Shown here one piece after another: positions 1-6,368 of a DNA stretch of 6,844 nt. Source of the stretch: DASWJZ01 sp964440525 (GTDB taxonomy: Bacteria; Pseudomonadota; Alphaproteobacteria; Rhizobiales; Afifellaceae); assembly GCA_964440525.1 (NCBI GenBank), contig CAYTTC010000140.1:1-6844 (forward strand), in the 5' to 3' direction. How positions within the stretch are numbered: position 1 is the first letter of the stretch; every line of letters starts with the position of its first letter. The position numbers and the translations under genes are program-made. A model generated the notes under the pieces. That model was not told the DNA's origin. It saw only the letters and a program-made list of their open reading frames with translations, and did no database searches.

Positions 1-113
1 CGCCATTCCTGATTTCCGCGACCTCGCCGGTGATGAAATTCATCCGCGGCGAGCCAATGAATCCGGCGACAAAGAGGTTGGCCGGATAATTGTAGAGCTC
101 AAGCGGCGTGCCG
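1..113 (-). pseudogene. ABC transporter ATP-binding protein fragment (MalK/UgpC type)
   Basis: Read on the minus strand from about base 112 to the left edge, one frame gives GTPLELYNYPANLFVAGFIG followed by SPRMNF. This is the hallmark segment just after the nucleotide-binding domain in sugar and glycerol-phosphate importer ATPases (MalK/UgpC/MsmK group), at the start of the C-terminal TOBE/OB region. The family protein would bind ATP on the inner face of the membrane and power a binding-protein-dependent sugar importer. Upstream of GTPLEL the usual run (an aspartate-glycine-arginine stretch, then a Gln-Val before the Gly-Thr-Pro) is absent; the sequence there belongs instead to the antisense of a methyltransferase gene. 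The 5' part, with the Walker A, signature and Walker B motifs, is therefore missing, and the piece continues past the left edge. The family match is strong; that it is dead is inferred from the missing ATPase core. Confidence 0.75.
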
Positions 114-483
114 AGCCCGAGGGCTGGACCTTCTCCGGCTCCATTCGCAAGCCGACGGTACACCTCGAATACTTTCCCGAGGTCACCTTCGAGGAACAGA
201 TCACCGCGCCGCTGATGAGTCTCGACAAGTGGTTCCGCGACGTTTGTCCGGTCGAGTTGATCGACTTCATCTGGGCCGATTTGCAGGCGCGGAGGAGGAC
301 ATGGTTTTAGGCGGTCGAGAGGCATTGGCGCACACGCGCCTCGCGCATCTCGAATACTCCGATCACGGCCTCTACGAGAACCAGATCGGTCTAAAGCAGC
401 TTTTGGCGATGCTCCCGGATTTCGAGGCAGTTGAGATATTCGAGACGGACGTGCTGGTGCGCAATAAGCGATTGGCCGGATGA
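113..483 (+). pseudogene. FkbM-family methyltransferase, 5'-truncated and frameshifted
   Basis: In the frame containing base 122, the sequence reads GWTFSGSIRKPT, then a segment ending SLDKWF and IDFIWADLQ. After base 286 the match continues in another frame as GAEEDMVLGG, HLEYSDHGLYENQ, LLAMLPDF and DVLVRNKRL, ending with TGA at 481-483. Together these are the C-terminal half of the FkbM methyltransferase domain, with the conserved W-x-D-x-Q-G-A-E-x-D strand-loop. Family members transfer a methyl group from S-adenosylmethionine, usually to an O atom of a sugar or polyketide. One base is missing: CAGGCGCG where CAGGGCGCG would restore WADLQGAEED. The N-terminal half, including the SAM-binding start of the fold, is absent because the gene is cut near base 113, next to an inverted ABC-transporter fragment. 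It could be a sequencing error plus a rearrangement, but the missing 5' end alone makes function unlikely. Confidence 0.8.
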
Positions 484-534
484 GACTGGCCGCGTAGAGC
501 GCGCCAAAGGTGCAGGGATGAGGGAGCGTGAACC

Positions 535-736
535 ATGCCCGACGACAAGTCGAAACGAGGCGGACCAGACCGAAGCCGCGTGTCCGCGGACGAGCAATAC
601 GAGGTCGCGTATTTCGCGAAGAAGCACAAGCTGACGCATGCGCAGGCGACGCATCATCAAGGTTGCGGGACCGAGCCGCGAGAAGGCCGACAAGGCGGCC
701 GCTGCGTTGAAGGAGCGCGCACGCTCGCTCTCGTGA
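535..736 (+). pseudogene. DUF3606 small protein gene with internal frameshift
   Basis: An ATG at 535, preceded by GAGGGAG about 9 bases upstream, opens MPDDKSKRGGPDRSRV followed by YEVAYFAKKH. This is the typical start of DUF3606 proteins (D-D-K-x-K-x-G-x-P-D-R-x-R, then a Y-E-V helix), which are small, function-unknown proteins common in Rhizobiales and other alphaproteobacteria. After the helix-turn containing HAQA, at about 646-652, the expected second helix appears in another frame: RIIKVAGPSREKADKAA and then ALKERARSLS, ending with TGA at 734-736. One extra base (or two missing) near 649 explains the shift. Repaired, the protein would be about 66 residues, normal for the family. As written, the ATG frame runs on to 1038 as unrelated sequence. 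Either a decaying gene or a sequencing error; the family call itself is secure. Confidence 0.75.
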
Positions 737-795
737 GTCGCGCAGGCCCCGCAAATGATATGGCGCTCGCCGAAGCCCGTAAAAACATCGACCGG

Positions 796-990
796 CTAGC
801 GCCTGCCCCCGCGTCGGCGGTCTGCCCACACTTTCAGCGGCGCCCCTTTCGACGTCATAGTCGGTGCTTCGGCTTCGACTATGGCCATGTCCAGAATGTA
901 GGCGAGCATCTCGAAGTCATTTTCGAGCGCATGCTGGCGCAAATAATACAGCTTGGCAGCGATACGTGCCGCCGCCACACGATCCGGCAT
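796..990 (-). CDS. small hypothetical protein, 64 residues
   Basis: I do not recognise this protein by name. The minus-strand ATG at 990 gives MPDRVAAARIAAKLYYLRQH, then ENDFEMLAYILDMAIVEAEA and a basic tail ending in RRRGGRR. The central part looks like two amphipathic helices, a pattern seen in many short rhizobial hypothetical proteins (a helix-turn followed by L-A-Y-x-x-x-M-A-x-x-E-A). A G-rich run (GGGGGG) lies just upstream of the ATG as a weak ribosome binding site. The frame stays open further upstream to 1266, but that extension would run antisense through the nuclease start and has no protein-like pattern, so the short start is preferred. It is divergent from the nuclease gene, with 96 bases between. 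No membrane segment or signal peptide is visible. Confidence 0.45.
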   Translation of the reverse strand: MPDRVAAARIAAKLYYLRQHALENDFEMLAYILDMAIVEAEAPTMTSKGAPLKVWADRRRGGRR

Positions 991-1030
991 AGAGCCCCCC
1001 AGCCCTTCGCGAATGCACTTAAACGTGTGA

Positions 1031-1045
1031 TTGCATAAATTGCAA
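1031..1045. promoter_or_regulatory. inverted repeat TTGCA-N5-TGCAA upstream of nuclease gene
   Basis: In the A+T-rich gap between the divergent small gene and the nuclease, TTGCA and TGCAA form a perfect five-base inverted repeat around TAAAT. It sits 41 bases upstream of the nuclease ATG, a suitable place for an operator or promoter core. The arms are short, so a regulatory role is only inferred from position. Confidence 0.25.
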
Positions 1046-1086
1046 CTCGCAGGTACAAAGGGCGGAGGTCTATCGGGAGAGGGACC

Positions 1087-1818
1087 ATGCTGGCGAAATT
1101 GGTCATTGGCGCTGCCTTCGGGATTGCGCTTTCGATTGGCAGTGCACCGGCTGAAATCCTGGAACTGCAATACGAAGGCTTCACGACATGGGTTGATTGC
1201 GACCGCCGGGGGCCGGTCCTTTTTCACTACGTCGCGGAACGGGACGTAGGCACGCTTCCGAGGCAATCGGACTACGCCGTAGACACGAACGTTGAAGCGC
1301 GGTGCCAGTCAAAGAGCAATGAGACGTTTCAGTCTGTAATTACCGAACCCGGAATCGAATATGATGTCGGGCACCAAGCGCCGGCCAATCACTTCGATCA
1401 CTCTCTGAACGCCATCGCGCAAACGAACTTCTGGACGAACCTCCTGCCTCAGACCAAGTCGATGAATCGCGGCGCATGGCTTGCGACCGAAGAGATCATC
1501 GAATGCGTGCGGGACGAGGTGTCGCTAGAGGTATGGGGCGGACCGATCTGGGGCAGCAATTTCGATGACGATCTGTTCGTGGAAAGCCACGGTGTTCAGA
1601 CGCCGGCAGCCTTCTGGAAGGTTGTGATACGCACCGATGATCGGGAGGCAATTGCGTGGATTGTCCCGAACGGAGCAGCACCAAGAAACACTTTGGATCA
1701 ATGGATAGAGTCGGTGTCGGTAGTCGAGAAGATCACAGGGCAAATTTTCGAGGCCGTGAACAAGGACTCCAGACCAATCAAATCGTGGGAAAAACCCGCC
1801 GGCTGTAATCTCAGTTAG
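1087..1818 (+). CDS. secreted DNA/RNA non-specific endonuclease (NUC1 family)
   Basis: The 243-residue protein starts with a classical signal peptide (hydrophobic run at about residues 4-20, likely cut after the Ala-Pro-Ala at 20-22), so it should act in the periplasm or outside the cell. The nuclease core contains DVGHQAPANHFDHS (93-106), TNFWTNLLPQ (113-122) and NRGAW (127-131) with Glu135; near the end come FWKVVI (177-182) and IVPN (192-195). By comparison with Serratia nuclease (R87, H89, N119, E127), His96 would be the general base, Asn127 the Mg2+ ligand and Glu135 the second catalytic acid, with the same 8-residue Asn-Glu spacing. The Arg of the DRGH signature is Val94 here. The family cleaves DNA and RNA without sequence preference. 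The ATG at 1087 has a strong GGGAGAGGG upstream. The gene looks intact; a sampled 60-base row is 50% GC against 70% in the CHAT gene, hinting at a separate origin. A role in nutrition, defence or toxicity cannot be decided from the sequence. Confidence 0.85.
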   Translation: MLAKLVIGAAFGIALSIGSAPAEILELQYEGFTTWVDCDRRGPVLFHYVAERDVGTLPRQSDYAVDTNVEARCQSKSNETFQSVITEPGIEYDVGHQAPANHFDHSLNAIAQTNFWTNLLPQTKSMNRGAWLATEEIIECVRDEVSLEVWGGPIWGSNFDDDLFVESHGVQTPAAFWKVVIRTDDREAIAWIVPNGAAPRNTLDQWIESVSVVEKITGQIFEAVNKDSRPIKSWEKPAGCNLS

Positions 1819-2117
1819 CGGTGAAACCTTGCCTCATGTCCCAATGTCACTGGAATTTCTTTCTGCGGCAGTAGAGCTTCCTCGCCATCTGCCTAAGCGT
1901 GCGCGGCTTCACCAATCCGCCGACGGGTGAGGCCCGATGGTAGGGCGGAATCCATCCCCGTCAATGCGAAGCCCCGCCGCGCTAGGCGACGGGGTGCGAT
2001 GGGCCCGCCGGGCACAGGGGTTTCGATGTCGCGGTCGAGTTCGTGGAAGCGGAGAACGGCAGAGGCGCGGACGACTCGATCGCCGCCGTGAAGGACTGAC
2101 ACAGGCCGCCTGAAGGT
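1819..2117. other. intergenic stretch without a recognisable gene
   Basis: This gap lies between the end of the nuclease gene and the end of the CHAT operon, which converge on it. I see no clear gene. There is a weak hairpin at about 1972-1994 (CCCCG-N-CGC against GCG-N-CGGGG) with no following T-run, so I do not call it a terminator. A short open stretch ending in TGA at 2097-2099 reads FDVAVEFVEAENGRGADDS in plus orientation. It has a protein-like composition but no start codon after an in-frame TAG at 1983-1985, so at most it is a gene remnant. Confidence 0.4.
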
Positions 2118-2828
2118 TCACCGCCGAGGGGTTCGGACATAGAGCACCCGGTTGCCGTCAGGCGAAAGCGAAGGCTGGCTGCAACGCTCGTCTCCGCAAT
2201 CCGAAAGGTTGCGTTCTCCCTCGGGCGTGACCAGAAAAACGTCGAAGCCGCGTCCTCCTCGCGCCGAGCGCTTCACCAGAAGAGTCCTGCCATCTGCATA
2301 GGCGCGGTTCTCCTGTAGCAGGAGGGCAATGTTCTTCCTGTCCCGCTCGCTTTCCGGCGTCGGCAATAGCTGCAACGCAGCGTCGGGCGTTACCAGCGCC
2401 GGACTCGCTCGGGGCGAGCCCGCAACGATGCCCAGGATCGAACCGTCCAGGCTAACCCCTATCAACTTCCGCCACGCGGCGGTATCTTCTATTGTCCTCT
2501 CCGTGCCTCCGGACAGGCTGAACTGAATCACCTTTCCGTCGCGGACCGCGAACACGGTGTCGCCGTCGGGCGCGAGCACCGGCCAGGTTAGATCGGCGGC
2601 TCCGGCCTGGCGCTGGCTGCCGTCACGGAGATCGACGATCCAGACCTCGCCGGCATTAGGAACCCCGCCGAGGCTTCCCACGGCCTTGAAGATCAGGTTG
2701 AGCTCTTCGACACCCCTCCAGAAGATGCGTGCGACAATCGAGGCTTCGGGTTGTGGCGCCGGCTGGGTCTGAGCGGCGGCCGCCGAGGCGAGCAGCATCA
2801 GCCAGAAGAATGCGGTAGCGGAGCGCAT
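2118..2828 (-). CDS. exported PD40/TolB-like beta-propeller protein
   Basis: A 236-residue protein, third gene of the operon. Residues 1-19 form a signal peptide (MRSATAFFWLMLLASAAAA, cut before Gln20), so the product is periplasmic or secreted. Two segments match the PD40 (WD40-like, TolB-type) blade pattern of P-x-x-S/A-P-D-G-x-x-V/I: WPVLAPDGDTVFAV at 82-95 and QPSLSPDGNRVLYVR at 218-232; VSLDGSILGIV at 125-135 may be a third, degenerate blade. With this length there is room for only about four blades, so it is probably a partial propeller or needs a partner. Cys211 and Cys216 (CGDERC) could form a disulfide. Such blades usually bind peptides or proteins; no catalytic motif is seen. The ATG at 2828 has a strong GGAGGAAA ribosome site and overlaps the upstream gene by 31 bases. 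The role as binding partner of the CHAT protein is inferred from operon and compartment only. Confidence 0.75.
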   Translation of the reverse strand: MRSATAFFWLMLLASAAAAQTQPAPQPEASIVARIFWRGVEELNLIFKAVGSLGGVPNAGEVWIVDLRDGSQRQAGAADLTWPVLAPDGDTVFAVRDGKVIQFSLSGGTERTIEDTAAWRKLIGVSLDGSILGIVAGSPRASPALVTPDAALQLLPTPESERDRKNIALLLQENRAYADGRTLLVKRSARGGRGFDVFLVTPEGERNLSDCGDERCSQPSLSPDGNRVLYVRTPRR

Positions 2829-3655
2829 GGTGAGTTTCCTCCGGTGCTGACGACTTCTCCCAGGCCGACGGATCGGGTCACAGCGATCCCGTCGAGCCGA
2901 TCCGACCTGATCGAGATCAACTTCAGCCGACCCTCGGCATCACGCGCGAGGAGTGATACCTTTTCGCTTCCCCGATCGATCAGCCACACGGGCGCCGCGG
3001 CGCCGGCAATGGCCTCGGGCACTCGCTCCAGCTGCCGGGCGGTGCGATCTGCATAGAACACTCCGTATTGTATCGGCATCAGAACGAGGTGCACCACTGC
3101 GATGATGCCCAGGGCCAGTGAGACCGTGTCGAATCCCTTCGCTGCATAGCGTGCCCGAAGCAGCAGAACGGAACACGCCCCCAGCGTGGTTGCGCCGATG
3201 ATCAGAGCAAGACCAAGGTCATTGCGGCCGAGAACTGCCTCGCAGAGCCCGGGCGACAGAGCGCCGGACCCGGGCTGCAGCAGCAGCACGTCGCTGGCCC
3301 GCAACGTGATCGAACACCAGATCAGAGTCAGGAGGGCGAGGACGGCGACCGAGGCCGACTGGAGCCAGGCGAGCATGACGGGACGGAGCGCGGCAGATAT
3401 CCGCGCTGCCATTGCTCGCAACAGGACTACCAGAGGAAGCACGACGAGAAACGCAAGCAACGTGAACAGCCCGAACCGGAAACCGCCATATACATAAGCC
3501 TGGCTGATCAGAACGAGGTCCGGTTCTGTTCCCAGGGCCCGCGCACGCGCGGCTCTAGACAGGTACCCGCACGCATAGGCGATACCGGATAGCGCCGTGA
3601 CGGCAACGCCGATCTGAGTGGCAACCTCGGCGATGCGCACGCCCGGCCCCGCCAT
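2798..3655 (-). CDS. five-helix inner-membrane protein of the CHAT operon
   Basis: I do not recognise a named family. The 285-residue protein has five hydrophobic segments at about 14-32, 61-79, 97-117, 147-166 and 177-199, followed by a soluble C-terminal part of about 85 residues. Positive residues lie in the loop after helix 2 (RAMAARISAALR) and after helix 4 (RARYAAKG). This fits N-terminus in, C-terminus out, so the tail would be periplasmic. The tail contains strand-like stretches (VWLIDRGSEKVSLLARD, RLKLISIR) resembling a beta-rich, propeller-like segment. The start at 3655 is chosen because its ATG shares one base with the TGA of the CHAT gene (TGATG) and AGGTGAG lies about 9 bases upstream; an in-frame ATG 30 bases earlier, inside the CHAT gene, is less likely. 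It overlaps the next gene by 31 bases. It probably anchors or transmits a signal for the two exported partners, which is inference. Confidence 0.7.
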   Translation of the reverse strand: MAGPGVRIAEVATQIGVAVTALSGIAYACGYLSRAARARALGTEPDLVLISQAYVYGGFRFGLFTLLAFLVVLPLVVLLRAMAARISAALRPVMLAWLQSASVAVLALLTLIWCSITLRASDVLLLQPGSGALSPGLCEAVLGRNDLGLALIIGATTLGACSVLLLRARYAAKGFDTVSLALGIIAVVHLVLMPIQYGVFYADRTARQLERVPEAIAGAAAPVWLIDRGSEKVSLLARDAEGRLKLISIRSDRLDGIAVTRSVGLGEVVSTGGNSPCAPLPHSSG

Positions 3656-6279
3656 CAACGACCGCTCACCTGCATAGCTGCCCAATAGTATGGGTGGGTG
3701 AACCCGTCCCGCCGCATTCCGCGCATGGCCTCCGCAGCGGCCTGTGCGGGGGAGCTCCCGCCCTCCAGCGCGGCATAGAAGAGGCGCATCCAGATTCCGT
3801 TGCTATCTCCCTGCACAAGCCAGCGCGACAGAACCACCGTCTCCGCACCGCCAGCGAGGAGCGCCCACGTAAAGCCAAAAATCTCGTTCGAAATGCGCTG
3901 TCCCACCCGGGCGCTCTCGCAAGCACTCAGCACCGCCAGGCGGAGGCCTTGGATCGGCAGGCCGACAAGTTCCGCAGCCAGTATCGGATCGCGCCCGCCC
4001 AGTCTGAGTTCCGAAAGGAGCGGCTCGATTGGGTTGAACTCGCCGTGCATGAGAAGGTGTAGGCTCTCCGCGCCTGTCACACTTTCGGCGAGCCCTGCGG
4101 GCGGGATGTCGATCGACGGCAGGATTCTGAGCTTCAGGCCGGTAGCAGCGGCGATCCCTTTCGTCTCCTCTGTAGCATCATCGACTTCGGTGTCGACGAC
4201 TGCGGTTACCTGACGGATCTGCGGAATCTCTCGCGTGAGCGCCGCGAGTGCCCGCCCCGCATTCGGAGCATAGGACACAGTCCACTGTTCGATGAGAGGC
4301 GTTCCGGTCTCCGGGCCGATCAACGTCTCGAACGGCAACACGAACAGCGGACCCTGGGGAATGATCAGGACCTGTTGCGAATCGAGCAGGTGCTCGAAAG
4401 GAGTGACGAGATAAAAGTAAAGCTCCCGCGCTGCTGTTTCATCGAAGGCCTGACTGTCATCGACACTGGTCGCCAGGACGCGATCGATTTTGTCGGCGAG
4501 CACCTCCTCGGGCAGAAAGATCGAGCGAACCTGTGAGCCGTGCGGGCCGACATACCACGCCACCACCGCCGTGGGCGTGGTCCAGTAGAGCATGACCGGA
4601 ATTCCTGCAGCGGCGGATGCCCCGCGAAGCTCGTCGAGGCTCGTGGGCTCGAAGTCGGGAAGGCTGATCCGAGATAGAATGGCCTCACCGTTCCCGAGTT
4701 CAACGCTGAGTTCCGCCCGTAGGGCTTCGAGGTCCTTCGACCGGTCGGCCGGGACTTTCAGGTCCCCACCTGCAACGACGTCCTCAACGATTGCCGTTTC
4801 GATCTCGCTTTCCCGTGCCTCCAGCGTGAACACTTTCGCCAGCCAGCTTCTATCGGCCTGTGTCACCTCCGGGCGTGCAAGGGCCTGCGTAAGCTCTTCG
4901 AGACCACGCGCCCGCGCGGACTCGAAGGCGGCGAACGCCTCGGCCTCTCTGCCGAGGGCGAGTAGACGCAGAGCAAGAGTGTTGATGATGCCGATGCGGC
5001 TCTCGATCACGGTGCCGCGGCGGCGAGGGTCGAGGAAGGATTCGCGTTCGGCGGCAAGCAGGTCGGCGGCACGGACCAGAAGATCCGGTTCGCGGCCGGA
5101 TCCGGCCCGGATATCGGCTGCAAGACTTCTCACGTAGAGATTACGCGCGTCCGGAAGGCCACCTCTCCGGGCTTCGTCCGCAGCAGCCGCGTGCTCGGCG
5201 AGATCAGCCAGGATCGTGAATTCAGGCAGAGCCTCTGCGCCGGCGGAAAAGTCGGTGCTCACGAGGACATCTCCCGGCTCGCGAGGAGAGAACACCGAGA
5301 CATCGCTCCATAAGCTTTCCCCTCGCGCGCGGGACTCAAGGAGCTGCTGGCGGAGTCCAATTTCCCCCCGAAACTGCAGCATCTGATCTGCCATGTACGG
5401 CCAGTTGAGATTCTCGGCCGTCCGTGCCGCCTGCTCGTAAGCTCCTGCAGCCGACTGATAGGCGCGGCGACATGCACCCCAGCCGTCGTTGTCCTCAACG
5501 CTGCGCGCATCCTGCAGCTTGCGATAGTCGCAGGTCGCAGCTACCTTCAGCACCGCATCGGCTGCATCCAATTCGGCGAAGAAGCGGTCCTCCGGCGTCG
5601 GCGCACTATCGAGTTCCAGAAGCGTGTCGACGAGTGCGGCCTCAACCTCGCCACGCGCGGCGAGCAGTTGCGCCTGGTACGCAATGAGATTGAACCTCTG
5701 CTTGGGTGTTGGGTTGACGCCTGCGGCGGTCTCGGCAAGCTCGAACGCCGCCGCTGCCGCTCCGTGGTCCTGCGCATTGTTGAGGTGTATGCGTGTGATC
5801 TCAATCCATGCATCGAAAACAACGTCCGAAAGGCGTTGCGAGCTGGCTAGACCGGCGGCCCGGGTCAGGGTGGTCAGGGCTGTCGCGAAGTCGCTCCTGA
5901 GCCGCTGAACCCGTCCGAGCTCCAGCGTTGCCCGCACCTGAGTACCCCCGGAGCTGCCATCGGAGAGACTTCGAAGGGTCTTTTCCAGGTCGGCAAGCCG
6001 CGGGAGGTCCAGTTGGCCGTCAATGCGGAAACCGGCGATGATTCGGTCCCGCTCTTCGATGTATGACTGCAAGGGATCCGCCGACGCAGCCCACGTTGCA
6101 CTTGGCACCGGGGCAGCGAACGTCACTAGAATACAAACGAATAGGCGTCTCCACCTCCGCATTGATCGACGGAGCAGGGACAACCCGGCGCTTTGCCGGT
6201 CAGTGCGAAAGGCGGGCCACTCGACCCGTGGAAAGAGGGGGCGGATGAACCAGTTGCGACGTTCCTGCTGCTTCGTCAC
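3655..6279 (-). CDS. exported TPR-like/CHAT-domain (caspase-like) protease
   Basis: An 874-residue protein. Residues about 41-66 form an Arg-rich n-region plus a hydrophobic stretch (LFVCILVTFAAPVPSA) and a possible cleavage site (AWA/ASA-like), so the body should be exported or membrane-anchored. Residues about 70-530 are almost entirely helical and Ala/Leu/Glu-rich, with TPR-like helix pairs; AFESARARGLEEL at 450-462 is the helix commonly found just before CHAT domains. The CHAT domain (about 535-874; caspase HetF-associated with TPRs, peptidase clan CD) shows QVLIIPQGPLFVLPFETLIG at 636-655, SLHLLMHGEF with His745, and LAVLSACESA with Cys787, forming the expected His/Cys dyad. The end, HPYYWAAMQVSG, is the typical CHAT terminus. 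The start is GTG at 6279 with AAGGA 8 bases upstream; an internal ATG at 6162 would give a more standard signal peptide but lacks a ribosome site. It is the first gene of the operon. The substrate is unknown; PD40 or membrane-partner cleavage is possible. Confidence 0.85.
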   Translation of the reverse strand: MTKQQERRNWFIRPLFPRVEWPAFRTDRQSAGLSLLRRSMRRWRRLFVCILVTFAAPVPSATWAASADPLQSYIEERDRIIAGFRIDGQLDLPRLADLEKTLRSLSDGSSGGTQVRATLELGRVQRLRSDFATALTTLTRAAGLASSQRLSDVVFDAWIEITRIHLNNAQDHGAAAAAFELAETAAGVNPTPKQRFNLIAYQAQLLAARGEVEAALVDTLLELDSAPTPEDRFFAELDAADAVLKVAATCDYRKLQDARSVEDNDGWGACRRAYQSAAGAYEQAARTAENLNWPYMADQMLQFRGEIGLRQQLLESRARGESLWSDVSVFSPREPGDVLVSTDFSAGAEALPEFTILADLAEHAAAADEARRGGLPDARNLYVRSLAADIRAGSGREPDLLVRAADLLAAERESFLDPRRRGTVIESRIGIINTLALRLLALGREAEAFAAFESARARGLEELTQALARPEVTQADRSWLAKVFTLEARESEIETAIVEDVVAGGDLKVPADRSKDLEALRAELSVELGNGEAILSRISLPDFEPTSLDELRGASAAAGIPVMLYWTTPTAVVAWYVGPHGSQVRSIFLPEEVLADKIDRVLATSVDDSQAFDETAARELYFYLVTPFEHLLDSQQVLIIPQGPLFVLPFETLIGPETGTPLIEQWTVSYAPNAGRALAALTREIPQIRQVTAVVDTEVDDATEETKGIAAATGLKLRILPSIDIPPAGLAESVTGAESLHLLMHGEFNPIEPLLSELRLGGRDPILAAELVGLPIQGLRLAVLSACESARVGQRISNEIFGFTWALLAGGAETVVLSRWLVQGDSNGIWMRLFYAALEGGSSPAQAAAEAMRGMRRDGFTHPYYWAAMQVSGR

Positions 6280-6298
6280 GACATCATCCTTTTGTGAA

Positions 6299-6334
6299 TT
6301 ACATCGGGGTGGTCGGAATAGCGTGATTAGGCAT
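6299..6334 (-). CDS. possible 11-codon leader peptide upstream of the CHAT gene
   Basis: A minus-strand ATG at 6334 opens MPNHAIPTTPM and stops at TAA 6301-6299, 19 bases before the GTG of the CHAT gene. It is preceded by AGGAAGG (6344-6338), a better ribosome binding site than that of the CHAT gene itself. It could be a translated leader that loads ribosomes or regulates the operon. It could equally be chance; 11 codons carry no statistical weight and no attenuation-type codon run is present. Confidence 0.3.
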   Translation of the reverse strand: MPNHAIPTTPM

Positions 6335-6354
6335 TTTCCTTCCTTTGTGCCTAA
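6327..6354 (-). promoter_or_regulatory. inverted repeat enclosing the leader Shine-Dalgarno
   Basis: TTAGGCA and TGCCTAA (6327-6333 and 6348-6354) form a perfect 7-base inverted repeat with a 14-base spacer. In the operon mRNA the AGGAAGG ribosome site would lie in the loop, while the TG of the leader ATG would be in the stem. It may be an RNA switch that exposes or hides translation initiation, or a DNA operator. The function is inferred from position only. Confidence 0.3.
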
Positions 6355-6368
6355 ACATCATTGCAGAG

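Noticed and set aside
796..1266. 156-residue minus-strand frame over the nuclease start
   Set aside because: Its first 92 residues run antisense to the nuclease gene and show no protein-like pattern; only the last 64 residues from the ATG at 990 look like a protein.
1972..1994. Rho-independent terminator between the converging genes
   Set aside because: The stem has a mismatch, and no T-run follows on either strand.
1986..2099. Plus-strand open stretch ending FVEAENGRGADDS and TGA
   Set aside because: The composition is protein-like, but it is under 40 codons, has no start codon or ribosome site, and matches no family I recognise.
2798..3685. Longer start of the membrane protein at 3685
   Set aside because: The ten extra residues lie inside the CHAT gene; the ATG at 3655 has the better ribosome site and the typical TGATG coupling.
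3694..5908. Several long plus-strand frames opposite the CHAT gene
   Set aside because: They are Ser/Arg/Ala-rich mirror frames of a GC-rich gene with no domain, typical antisense shadows.
6327..6354. Integron attC-like site (GCCTAA and TTAGGC arms)
   Set aside because: The arms lack the GTTRRRY/RYYYAAC core, the spacer is only 14 bases, and no integron integrase or cassette array is visible.
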